DNA from: Melioribacteraceae bacterium
GTDB taxonomy: Bacteria > Bacteroidota > Ignavibacteria > Ignavibacteriales > Melioribacteraceae
Assembly: GCA_030584085.1 (NCBI GenBank)
Contig: CP129490.1
Span: forward strand, 653,511 to 717,510
DNA: 64,000 bases
Reading direction: 5' to 3'
The position numbers and the translations under genes are program-made. Positions 34,990-43,236 of this stretch are shown one piece after another. The notes under the pieces were generated by a model that saw only the letters and a program-made list of their open reading frames with translations, was not told the DNA's origin and made no database searches. How positions within the stretch are numbered: position 1 is the first letter of the stretch; each line of letters starts with the position of its first letter.

Positions 34990-35784
34990 TTAAGTAGTAA
35001 TATTTTCTTTTTCTGAGTAATACTTTACTGTTTCTTTTATCAAGTCATTCATCGTGAAATTTTTTGGAATGATATCGATTTTTACTCCACTGATTTCTAT
35101 TGCTTCTTTTGTTGTTGGTCCAATAGCAGCAATCAAGTAATCTGCAAAATAATTTTGAGCATCTTCTATTTGAAGAATTTTCAAAAAATTATTATATGTA
35201 GAAGGACTAGTGAAAATGAACAAATCCGGGGTCTCTTTTTGCAGCATCTTTTTGCTTTCTTCAATATCATTTTCATCAGGCAAACCAACATCATAAATAG
35301 GAGTTTTTACAACTTTAGCGCCTAACTCAATCAAACCAACTTTTAATTCATCCGGTGCAATTGTCGATGATGGAATAAAAATATTATTATTAGTTATATC
35401 GATTTCTTTAAAATGATTTAATAAACCCTTAGCAGAAAAATCATTAGGAACAATATCAACTTTAATGTCAAGCTCTTTGCAAACCGACGCTGTTTTCTTC
35501 CCAACGCAAACCACACTCAAACTAGATGGTAAATCAATTCGAATTTCTTTTAAGCGCTCAACAGCATATTTCACCGCATTTTCTGAAGTGAAAATTATGT
35601 AATCAAATTTGTCTAATTGGTTTGCATAATTATCAAACATGTTAAAGGTTTCAATCGGTCTAATTTTTATTGTAGGGAAGGGAATTACAATTGCTCCGAG
35701 CGATTCAAATTTTTTGATCGAATCATCTGATTGCTCTTCACTTCTGGTAATAACTATAACTTTATTTTTTAATCCGTAGTTCAA
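34990..35784 (-). CDS. hemD: Uroporphyrinogen-III synthase
   Basis: A 264-residue two-domain protein of the poorly conserved HemD family, which closes and inverts ring D. Recognisable pieces are VIVITRSEEQSDDSIKKFE at the start, DYIIFTSENAVKYAVE, VVCVGKKTASVCKELD, LFIFTSPSTYNNFLKIL and YLIAAIGPTTKEAIEISG. The start is TTG at 35784, two bases after the hemC stop, which suggests translational coupling. Position between hemC and hemE supports the call. Confidence 0.9.
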   Translation of the reverse strand: MNYGLKNKVIVITRSEEQSDDSIKKFESLGAIVIPFPTIKIRPIETFNMFDNYANQLDKFDYIIFTSENAVKYAVERLKEIRIDLPSSLSVVCVGKKTASVCKELDIKVDIVPNDFSAKGLLNHFKEIDITNNNIFIPSSTIAPDELKVGLIELGAKVVKTPIYDVGLPDENDIEESKKMLQKETPDLFIFTSPSTYNNFLKILQIEDAQNYFADYLIAAIGPTTKEAIEISGVKIDIIPKNFTMNDLIKETVKYYSEKENITT

Positions 35785-35786
35785 AT

Positions 35787-36728
35787 TTACTTTCTTGCTG
35801 TTTCGTAAACTTCTTTTAAAATTTCCTTTGCACCTGCGCGTAATAAATTGCGGGCGAGATTTTTACCTAGTTTTTCCGGTTCGGTTTTACTACCGCGTAG
35901 TTTTTGTCTGTATGTCACACCTCCATCGATCGAACCAACCAAAGCATCCAAGTATAATCCGTTTGACATAACATTTCCCAAAGCACCAATCGGAACTTGA
36001 CATCCGCCTTCTAATTCTTTTAGAAGTGCGCGCTCCGCTAACACAGCTTGAGCTGTTTCGTAATGGTTTAATGATAATAAAATATCTTCGGCAAATTTGT
36101 TTTCTCTGTTAATTTCAATTCCCAAAGCTCCTTGTCCAACTGCAGGAAGCATTATATCAGAAGATATAATAGAAGAAATATGTTTAGTCAATTTTAATCG
36201 TTCAACACCGGCGCGGGCTAAGATTATTCCATCCCAATTAGAATCTAAAAATTTTTGAATTCGTGTTGGAACGTTTCCTCGAAGTTCAACTATGTTCAAG
36301 TCGGGACGAAGATGTTTAAGCTGTGAACGTCTTCGTAAAGAACCTGTAGCTACGGTTCCTCCTTCGGGTAAATCCCAAATCGTCATTCCTTTCTTTCGAG
36401 CAATTAAAACATCTTCAACATCGTGACGTTTTGTAACTGCTGCTAATTTTAAACCATCGGGAATCTCAGTCTGCAAATCTTTTAAGCTGTGGACGGCTAT
36501 ATCAATTCTCTTATGAAGCAGATGAACTTCCAACTCTTTGGTGAACAAACCTTTATCACCGATCTTCGAAAGAGCCACATCAAGAATTTTATCGCCTTTG
36601 GTTTTTACTAACTTAATTTCGACTGAAACATTTTTATGTTTTCTTTCGATTTCCTTTTTAATAAAATTTGATTGCCATAGAGCTAAGTCGCTTCCACGCG
36701 AGCCAATGATTAATTTATGTTTATTCAA
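35787..36728 (-). CDS. hemC: Hydroxymethylbilane synthase (porphobilinogen deaminase)
   Basis: A 313-residue enzyme polymerising four porphobilinogens. The dipyrromethane-cofactor cysteine is C243 in LEGGCQVPIGALG. IIGSRGSDLALWQSNFIK, IAVHSLKDLQTEIPDGL, GSLRRRSQLKHLRPDL and LPAVGQGALGIEI are all family signatures. The start is TTG at 36728 with GAGG seven bases upstream. It begins two bases after hemA. Confidence 0.95.
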   Translation of the reverse strand: MNKHKLIIGSRGSDLALWQSNFIKKEIERKHKNVSVEIKLVKTKGDKILDVALSKIGDKGLFTKELEVHLLHKRIDIAVHSLKDLQTEIPDGLKLAAVTKRHDVEDVLIARKKGMTIWDLPEGGTVATGSLRRRSQLKHLRPDLNIVELRGNVPTRIQKFLDSNWDGIILARAGVERLKLTKHISSIISSDIMLPAVGQGALGIEINRENKFAEDILLSLNHYETAQAVLAERALLKELEGGCQVPIGALGNVMSNGLYLDALVGSIDGGVTYRQKLRGSKTEPEKLGKNLARNLLRAGAKEILKEVYETARK

Positions 36729-36730
36729 TA

Positions 36731-38032
36731 TTATTCCTCGTTCTTATGAGCGGTGCTCGAACCGTTTTTTCTATTTTCTAAATTGAACAACTCTTTAAGA
36801 ATTAGTGCATGAGTTACTGCTTGCTGTGTATTTGTGCCATCTTCAGCAAGTTCACGCAATTTAATTGTTGGATTATGTAAAATTCTACCCATCATTCTGC
36901 GGGTCATATCTTCGAGTTTTTCATAATCTTCTTGAGAGATTTTGTGTTTTATTTTTTCTAGTTCATCATTTCTTATTTCATCAAAAAATTCACGAACTGT
37001 TTTAATGGTTGGAACTACTTCTAAAGCATTATACCAACTGAAAAGATTTGTCATTTCTTCAAGAATAATTTTTTCAACTTTGGGGATTTCTTCTTTACGT
37101 CTTCGCATGTTTTGATCAACTATGATCTTAAGCGAATCCATATCATGATAGAAAATAGTTTCTATCTCTTTAACCGTGGGATCTATATCTCTCGGAATAG
37201 CAATATCCATAATAACGCAAGTGTTACCTTTACGTTTTTTCATCATCTGTTTTGCATCATCAAACGAAATTATATAGTCGGGGGAACTTGTTGCACTTAT
37301 AATAATATCAAATTCATGCAGATGAGTTGTTAGTTGTTCAAAGGGGATTATATCGCCTTGAACTTTTCTTGCTAAAGTTTCAGCTTTCGATAGAGTTCTA
37401 TTTGCAATTGAAATTTTACCGACGCCTTTATCATGCAAGTGTACGGCAGCTAATTCCCCTGTTTCGCCGGCTCCGATAATCAACGCATTTTTCTTTTCTA
37501 AATTGGAGTAAATTTTTTCAACAACTTGAACGGCTGCATAACTAACAGTAACGGCACCTTCGCCGATTAATGTTTCTTTAATAGCACGTTTTCCGACGCG
37601 AATTGCAGAATCGAACACTCTTTTAATTATTGAGCCTGAGAAATGTAAATCCTCTGAATCTTGAAATGCATCCTTCATTTGTCCGAGAATCTGACTGTCG
37701 CCTATTATCAAAGAATCAATTCCCGAAGCCACAGAGAAAATATGTTTAACAGCACTACAAGAAAAGAACTTTAAAAAATGTTCAGATTTAATTCCCGAGA
37801 CCGGCTTATAATTAATTATCGTCTCTTGTAATTTTTTATAATCAAGTAAACCATGTTTTGGAGTACCGAAAATTTCGGTACGGTTGCAAGTTGAAAGTAT
37901 AAATCCATCTTCAAAAAGTTCGGTTTTAAGTTTGGGAATTAAATCAACTATTTCATCATGACTTAAATGAAGAGCTTCTCTTAATTCAATAGGAGCTGTT
38001 TTATGATTTATTGAGATGCCAAAAAGGTTCAT
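36731..38032 (-). CDS. hemA: Glutamyl-tRNA reductase
   Basis: A 433-residue NADPH enzyme producing glutamate-1-semialdehyde from glutamyl-tRNA. The catalytic Cys49 is in FILSTCNRTEIFG. The NADPH domain shows ALIIGAGETGELAAVHL and NRTLSKAETLA, and the C-terminal dimerisation helix ends the protein. The N-terminus (GISINHKTAPIELRE) is typical. It begins the tetrapyrrole series and follows the hemX-like gene by 15 bases. Confidence 0.95.
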   Translation of the reverse strand: MNLFGISINHKTAPIELREALHLSHDEIVDLIPKLKTELFEDGFILSTCNRTEIFGTPKHGLLDYKKLQETIINYKPVSGIKSEHFLKFFSCSAVKHIFSVASGIDSLIIGDSQILGQMKDAFQDSEDLHFSGSIIKRVFDSAIRVGKRAIKETLIGEGAVTVSYAAVQVVEKIYSNLEKKNALIIGAGETGELAAVHLHDKGVGKISIANRTLSKAETLARKVQGDIIPFEQLTTHLHEFDIIISATSSPDYIISFDDAKQMMKKRKGNTCVIMDIAIPRDIDPTVKEIETIFYHDMDSLKIIVDQNMRRRKEEIPKVEKIILEEMTNLFSWYNALEVVPTIKTVREFFDEIRNDELEKIKHKISQEDYEKLEDMTRRMMGRILHNPTIKLRELAEDGTNTQQAVTHALILKELFNLENRKNGSSTAHKNEE

Positions 38033-38047
38033 GATTAATACAAAATC

Positions 38048-38872
38048 TTAATAAAATGAATGAAAACTGCTTGAAAATACAATTGATAATACTACAGATA
38101 ATATCGTCAACACATAACCGAATAAAGCTAAGTTAACAACACGTTTGCCATTCCAATTAGCCACATATTTTGCCACTATTAAAAATCCGAATAAAATCCA
38201 TACGATACCGGTTGTAATAAGCTTCGGATCGGTATAGCTGAAATTTGGAAAAGCAGAAGGAAGCCAAATCACACCAATCACAACTCCGAAAGTTAACAAC
38301 ACAAATCCGATAACAACCGAGTGAAAACAAAGTCTGTAAAGAGTTTCTAAACTTGGTAATCTTTTAAATACGAGTCCGAATTTATTCATCTTAATTTCAT
38401 TATATAAAAGGAGGTAAAGCAAACCATAAACGGCTGAAAGTGTGAGACCGGAATAACCGAGCATTGAACTTACAACGTGTAAGCCGAGCAATCTATTTCT
38501 TAAAACTTCTGCAACTTCAAAAAGATCTTCAATAAATATTGAGGAGAAAATTTGAAACACCAATGAAAATAAAATAATAAATAATCCCGTCCCTCTAACA
38601 TCAGTTAGAAGTTCTAAAACGAAATAAGAAAACGAAATGGAGAAGGCGAGAAGGGTGAAGATTTCGAATTTGTTTGTAATTGGAGTATGATCGAACTCGA
38701 ATGTTCTAACCAATAAATAGAAAAAATGAATAACCAGTGTGATAAACAAAAACATTCTTTTCGCATCGGCAAAGGATTTGTTTTCCTTCAAGAAATCATA
38801 TAGATAAACGAAGAAAGTTACTCCGTAAAGTATAGGGAGTATAACATTAAGTACGTGAATTGTCGAAAGCAT
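38048..38872 (-). CDS. CcsA/HemX-like cytochrome c assembly membrane protein
   Basis: A 274-residue protein with about eight hydrophobic helices, first gene of the haem operon. It belongs to the cytochrome c assembly (CcsA/HemX/YpjD) group: LLGLHVVSSMLGYSGLTLSA carries the conserved LHxxxxxxGY pattern. The typical tryptophan-rich WGxxWxWD loop is reduced (here GVVIGVIWLPSAFPNF), which fits HemX rather than a haem lyase. In Bacillus HemX affects glutamyl-tRNA reductase level. AGGAGAA precedes the ATG. Confidence 0.8.
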   Translation of the reverse strand: MLSTIHVLNVILPILYGVTFFVYLYDFLKENKSFADAKRMFLFITLVIHFFYLLVRTFEFDHTPITNKFEIFTLLAFSISFSYFVLELLTDVRGTGLFIILFSLVFQIFSSIFIEDLFEVAEVLRNRLLGLHVVSSMLGYSGLTLSAVYGLLYLLLYNEIKMNKFGLVFKRLPSLETLYRLCFHSVVIGFVLLTFGVVIGVIWLPSAFPNFSYTDPKLITTGIVWILFGFLIVAKYVANWNGKRVVNLALFGYVLTILSVVLSIVFSSSFHSFY

Positions 38873-39215
38873 TTCTCCTCATCTGCATATATTTATAAGT
38901 TGTTTCTATTTGCGTGCCAAAAAGCAGTTTTAAGAGTCTAAAATTATGCAAAAATAAGATCAATCGGTAATTTATTTTGAGGTAATAATTTGGCTTAAAG
39001 ATGTCTAAATTGTTGTTTTGTAAGTATTTAGCCGCGTTTAGAATTGCTCTAAGAATATGCAGAATGGGTATATTTAAATTTTAATAGAGCTTGTAAAAAG
39101 AGATAATGATTGACTTCTTATAAATGGGATGAGATGACTTTTTCTTTCTTAATTGATGGAAATAAAAAAGCTGTTACCGAATTAACGGCAACAGCTTTAG
39201 GAATGTTTTTACTTC
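38873..39215. other. Intergenic region between haem operon and cytochrome cluster
   Basis: About 340 bases. It holds the promoter of the haem operon on the minus strand and, at its right end, the terminator of the cytochrome cluster. No other structure or ORF with a ribosome site was seen. Confidence 0.5.
39164..39198 (-). terminator. Terminator of the porin-cytochrome cluster
   Basis: On the minus strand AAAGCTGTTGCCG pairs with CGGTAACAGCTTT (one G-U pair) around a short loop, followed by a run of T. It starts about 18 bases after the last cytochrome stop. Confidence 0.85.
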
Positions 39216-40073
39216 TTAAAAAATTTCTTTTTCACCATTAATGTGAAGTGTTTTATCAATAATATTGCCTTGCGCGTCAACAACTCTCGGGTGACAGTTC
39301 CAACATTGAGTTAAAGTAAATGAACCCGGGTGACCCATTGGCTGCGGAGTAATTAACTCACCTTCTTCATCTAATTCACCGTGACATGTTCCGCATTTAG
39401 CTTGTGATCCATCGTTTATTGTCCAATTCGGTGCAAAATTATTTCCGACAATCGGTACGCCTGAAGCCGCAATAAATTCGAAGTTACCATGACAATAAGT
39501 ATTTTGGCATGTCAATGATTCAAAATCATAAACGGCAACTGAATCTCCAAGATCAGCAAATTGCCCGAATATTACTTCAGCTCTGCTTCCGGCTTCATCA
39601 ATGTGACCTTCCGCAGTAAATGAATTTGGAACATGATGACATTCTGAACAAGCCACATTCTCTGCAATTTGAATTCCATATAAATGAACTTGATGAGCAC
39701 CAACAGCGTAATCTGAAGTGCTGGTTTCATTGTTGGTCCCTTGAGGCGGGGCAATATTAGACGGATCAGCGAAATCCCCGTGACAAGTATTACATGCTTC
39801 GGGTCCCATATCTTGTGAGTGGCATTTTAAACAAGTTACACCGACAGTTCCGCCGGCATAATTAGCGCCATGACATTGTGCACATGCAAATAGATTCCAA
39901 TTATCTTCACGAATTAATTGTCCGTGAAATTTATCGGAAAGTCGATTTTTTATTCCATCTTCATGAATCGATACTTCCTGAGGTTCGGTAAGATCATATC
40001 TCGATTCGGCGCATCCGACAAAGAATAAAGTTCCGACTAATAATAATATTGAATATGAGATAATATATTTCAT
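39216..40073 (-). CDS. Seven-haem c-type cytochrome lipoprotein
   Basis: A 285-residue lipoprotein (LLVGTLFFVGC lipobox). It has six CxxCH motifs (CAQCH, CLKCH, CNTCH, CSECH, CGTCH, CWNCH) and one CxxxxCH motif (CQNTYCH). The CxxxxCH/CxxCH mixture is the type found in outer-membrane cytochromes of Geobacter-like metal reducers. As the last gene after a porin and a 14-haem periplasmic protein, it is the candidate outer-surface cytochrome of a porin-cytochrome conduit; which face of the membrane it occupies cannot be read from sequence. Confidence 0.85.
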   Translation of the reverse strand: MKYIISYSILLLVGTLFFVGCAESRYDLTEPQEVSIHEDGIKNRLSDKFHGQLIREDNWNLFACAQCHGANYAGGTVGVTCLKCHSQDMGPEACNTCHGDFADPSNIAPPQGTNNETSTSDYAVGAHQVHLYGIQIAENVACSECHHVPNSFTAEGHIDEAGSRAEVIFGQFADLGDSVAVYDFESLTCQNTYCHGNFEFIAASGVPIVGNNFAPNWTINDGSQAKCGTCHGELDEEGELITPQPMGHPGSFTLTQCWNCHPRVVDAQGNIIDKTLHINGEKEIF

Positions 40074-40094
40074 TGTTAACCTGTAAAATTAATC

Positions 40095-41300
40095 TTAGTT
40101 ATTATGACAGTATGCACAAAATCCGAAATTCATGTTTCCACCCGGATAAGCGTTTGCATCAGTATGACAATTATAGCAAACCGATCCGGCATCATTGTGC
40201 CAATCACCATTATTGCTACTCATAAAGTTAATGTCATGTGTCTTAGGATTAGTCCCTTTTACACCGTCCGGATCAACATGGCATAAAATACAATTTGCAT
40301 CGGCGCCTTGAACATCATGACACGAAGCACATCTTTCAATATCTCTTCTAGCAAGTCGTGAATGTTCACCACCGCCCGAGCCAACTCCAATCATTACAAA
40401 TCCTTGTTGAAGATGTGATGATGGCATAATACCTTCGGCAGCAAAATCTTGATGATTCGATGAATGGCATTCAGCACAGAAAGTTTCTGTTTGATGACAA
40501 GTTTGACATTCCATCGTTTTACCTTTTGCATCAATACCGTGCAAGAATCTGTAATTCAAATCATGAACACGAGTAATAACTTGCTGTTTAGTATTATTCA
40601 AATATGTGTGCGGAGAATAAGGTGTATAAAAATTATCAACTAGGTTTGATTCATCAATTCCGATAGTTGCAACGTGGCAATCTTCACAGAATACATCATT
40701 ATGACACATTGCACAATCCGCTGTAGCTGCCATAGCCGAGAATTTGTGATTATCAAAAAATGAAGCTGTTCTATGATTTTGAGGAAGAAGATTATCGGTT
40801 GCAGTATGGCATGCCGAACATTCATTTGTTGCAACAGCTTTATCATTATGGCAAGAATAACATTGCATCATTGGTGGATTTGCTTGAGAAGATTCGAAGC
40901 TATAATTAATTTCTTCGAAATCTTTATGACATTCAGCACAATCCATTCCCTTTTCCGCTACGTGAAATTTGTGAGAGAAAATCAATTCCGATTTCTTTTG
41001 CAGTAAGGGTTCAAAAACATCATCATAATGACATGTTCCGCAAGCGTCCATGTCCTCAACATCATGGCACATTGCACATGCATCTTTTTCGGGAATCAGT
41101 CTGTCTGATAAAGACTCACTTTCAAGAACTCCTGTATGACATGATTCGCAATCACTTAATTCCGCATGCAGCGAATGCGAAAATATGATAATACTTTCGT
41201 TGGTCTTTTCTTGAGGTTCTTCTTGCGTGGTAAAAGCAGTGACAAAAATTACCGATATTCCCAAAATGAAAACTGCTAAGTACGTATATAATTTTTTCAT
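40095..41300 (-). CDS. Fourteen-haem periplasmic c-type cytochrome
   Basis: A 401-residue exported protein (signal helix YTYLAVFILGISVIFVTAF) with 14 CxxCH motifs spread from residue about 50 (CESCH) to the very end (CAYCHNN). Many extra histidines (FSHSLH, FSHKFH, NHQDF) are available as distal ligands. No membrane anchor follows the signal. It lies between the porin and the lipoprotein cytochrome genes, seven bases from the porin stop, so it is probably the periplasmic or in-barrel electron carrier of that trio. Confidence 0.85.
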   Translation of the reverse strand: MKKLYTYLAVFILGISVIFVTAFTTQEEPQEKTNESIIIFSHSLHAELSDCESCHTGVLESESLSDRLIPEKDACAMCHDVEDMDACGTCHYDDVFEPLLQKKSELIFSHKFHVAEKGMDCAECHKDFEEINYSFESSQANPPMMQCYSCHNDKAVATNECSACHTATDNLLPQNHRTASFFDNHKFSAMAATADCAMCHNDVFCEDCHVATIGIDESNLVDNFYTPYSPHTYLNNTKQQVITRVHDLNYRFLHGIDAKGKTMECQTCHQTETFCAECHSSNHQDFAAEGIMPSSHLQQGFVMIGVGSGGGEHSRLARRDIERCASCHDVQGADANCILCHVDPDGVKGTNPKTHDINFMSSNNGDWHNDAGSVCYNCHTDANAYPGGNMNFGFCAYCHNN

Positions 41301-41306
41301 ATTTTT

Positions 41307-42572
41307 CTAAAAGTTAGTGTTGAACCAGTGATTGATTTTAAAGAGAATTCGGAAATCATTATTATAAATTTTGTTTGATACATATTGTGTTTGAAGATCG
41401 AACGATAATTTGCTCCAAGGACGGATATTAATTCCGGCTAATAATGCGAGCAAATTATTTTTTGGGTCATTTTCCGATAGTCTATAACTTGAAACCGTAA
41501 GTCCGAACGAAGGAGTAATAAATCCGTCATCGAAAGAACGTGCCGTATAAACCGAGAATGAATTAAGTTCGCCAGCATAACCAAAAGATGTTCTGTAGCT
41601 AACAGTTCCGTAAGTGGTATTTACTCCCAAGGTTAATCTTTGAGAATCTTCGTCTTGATAAGTAACATTAGCAAATTTTCCGAAAGCAGTTACAACATCG
41701 CTGAACTTATAATCCAATCCGCCTTCAATTTCTTCAGTATTGGAGAAATTAAATACAGAGAAAATTGAATTGTATCTAATTCGTGGTTCACGGTAATTAT
41801 AGTAAAGTGAAACCCCGAAATCTTCAACTTGAGTATAGCGAGTCCCGATCTCAAATCTTGATGTTTGCTCAAAATTTAGATCGTAATTATACCTTGAATT
41901 AATTTCTATTAGTTTGGGGATATAATAAGAAACTTCAGCACCCAAATATTTGAATTGGTTAGAAGCTCGTTGAATAAGAATTGTATCAAGCACGTTAAAC
42001 TCATTCAAACGGATTGCATCATAATCTTGGGCTTTGAAATTTTTGTCGGTATAATTAACTGCAATTCTCAATTCATCAGTTGGATAAACGGTAAGTTCAC
42101 CGCCAAGAATAAAGTCATTAGCAAAGTCGTCGGTTAATTCCAGTTTCTGATATTCCGGAACATTACCACCGTAGAAACCTTCTAATTTGAAAATCCCATG
42201 TCTAAGTTGAAGATTAACACCGTCGTACAATCCACCTGCAACGCCATTATAAAGAGACTGTCTTCCAAGTCGAATTGTGGCAACATTCAATAAATTTCTA
42301 GCTTCAACATAAAGATTATAGAATCTTAAGCGCGGATCGTTGTTCAGTGAATTTGCAATATTGGTTTCAAAATTTAAACGTGATCTTAGAGTGATGTTGT
42401 CTTTTGATAAATTAAAATAAAGTGAGCTAAGTGATCTAACATTTAATTCCGAAACTTCAGGAGCAGAAAATCGCTCAAAAGTATAGAGGGAAGTTGAGAA
42501 TCTTCCGTTTAAATTTTGAGCCGTCACCACTAAAGTAGTGAACATGACGGCTGCAATTAAAATCTTTTTCAT
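41307..42572 (-). CDS. Outer-membrane beta-barrel porin of the cytochrome cluster
   Basis: A 421-residue protein with a signal peptide (ILIAAVMFTTLVVTAQ), alternating hydrophobic beta strands throughout and a terminal aromatic residue (HWFNTNF), all signs of an outer-membrane barrel. No family name can be given from sequence; the LGRQSLYNGVAGGLYDGVNL part resembles alginate/phosphate-type porin strands. Its place between cytochrome genes suggests it houses a multihaem wire, as MtrB or ExtB-type porins do, although it is much shorter than MtrB (about 700). Confidence 0.75.
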   Translation of the reverse strand: MKKILIAAVMFTTLVVTAQNLNGRFSTSLYTFERFSAPEVSELNVRSLSSLYFNLSKDNITLRSRLNFETNIANSLNNDPRLRFYNLYVEARNLLNVATIRLGRQSLYNGVAGGLYDGVNLQLRHGIFKLEGFYGGNVPEYQKLELTDDFANDFILGGELTVYPTDELRIAVNYTDKNFKAQDYDAIRLNEFNVLDTILIQRASNQFKYLGAEVSYYIPKLIEINSRYNYDLNFEQTSRFEIGTRYTQVEDFGVSLYYNYREPRIRYNSIFSVFNFSNTEEIEGGLDYKFSDVVTAFGKFANVTYQDEDSQRLTLGVNTTYGTVSYRTSFGYAGELNSFSVYTARSFDDGFITPSFGLTVSSYRLSENDPKNNLLALLAGINIRPWSKLSFDLQTQYVSNKIYNNDFRILFKINHWFNTNF

Positions 42573-42589
42573 TTTCTACCTATGCTGAT

Positions 42590-43132
42590 TTATTCAGTTG
42601 GCACATTGTGTTTAATCTTTTCGTACATCTCAGCAAACTTAAATTCTTTGTAAGTAGGACTTTTTTCATTATGGCAAGTTCTGCATTGAGCTTCAATCGC
42701 TTTGTCATCAGCCCAAACTACTAAACCAGCAGCAACAGAAGCGGCTTGATCTTTCATAACTTTCATAGGGCTGTAATCTTTGCCTGCACCGTGACAAGTT
42801 TCGCATTGCACGCCTGCGGAAACTTCAAATCCTTTTTCCATTCTTGAAGCTGGAAGATCATAACCGGTTGCATGACAAACTAAACATTCTTTTGTTTCAG
42901 CAGCTTTTGTTTTAAAGCCTTTTTCTGCAGCAATTTTATCAGCTTCAGCTGTTGTTAAGGTTTTGTAAGCATTTGCGTGTGCTGAACCTTCCCATATTGA
43001 AAGTTGTGAGCCTTGTTTTTCAGTTTTGTGACACATTGAACATTTTTTTACACCAATGTAATTGAACTCTTGCGCGTTAATTGTTAAAGCGATAAACGAT
43101 AACGCAATTACTGCTAGCCAGAGTTTTTTCAT
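42590..43132 (-). CDS. Tetrahaem cytochrome c554-family protein
   Basis: A 180-residue exported protein (signal LWLAVIALSFIALTINA) with four CxxCH motifs: CSMCH, CLVCH, CETCH and CRTCH. YIGVKKCSMCHKTEKQGSQL and the segment around HATGYDLPA, GVQCETCHGAGKDY match the cytochrome c554/c-prime family, small periplasmic electron shuttles. AGGAGG lies before the ATG, one of the best ribosome sites here, so it may be made in large amounts. Confidence 0.88.
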   Translation of the reverse strand: MKKLWLAVIALSFIALTINAQEFNYIGVKKCSMCHKTEKQGSQLSIWEGSAHANAYKTLTTAEADKIAAEKGFKTKAAETKECLVCHATGYDLPASRMEKGFEVSAGVQCETCHGAGKDYSPMKVMKDQAASVAAGLVVWADDKAIEAQCRTCHNEKSPTYKEFKFAEMYEKIKHNVPTE

Positions 43133-43236
43133 AACATTCCTCCTGTTTATATTGGGATATTTATATTAAGAATATAATCCATTTATCCGATTTTAGCAAT
43201 CGAAGACGTATAAATCTTTTTATAAAAACAACTATA

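Noticed and set aside
41307-42572. Naming the porin MtrB
   Set aside because: It is about 300 residues too short and lacks the N-terminal CxxC typical of MtrB; only a generic porin call is supported.
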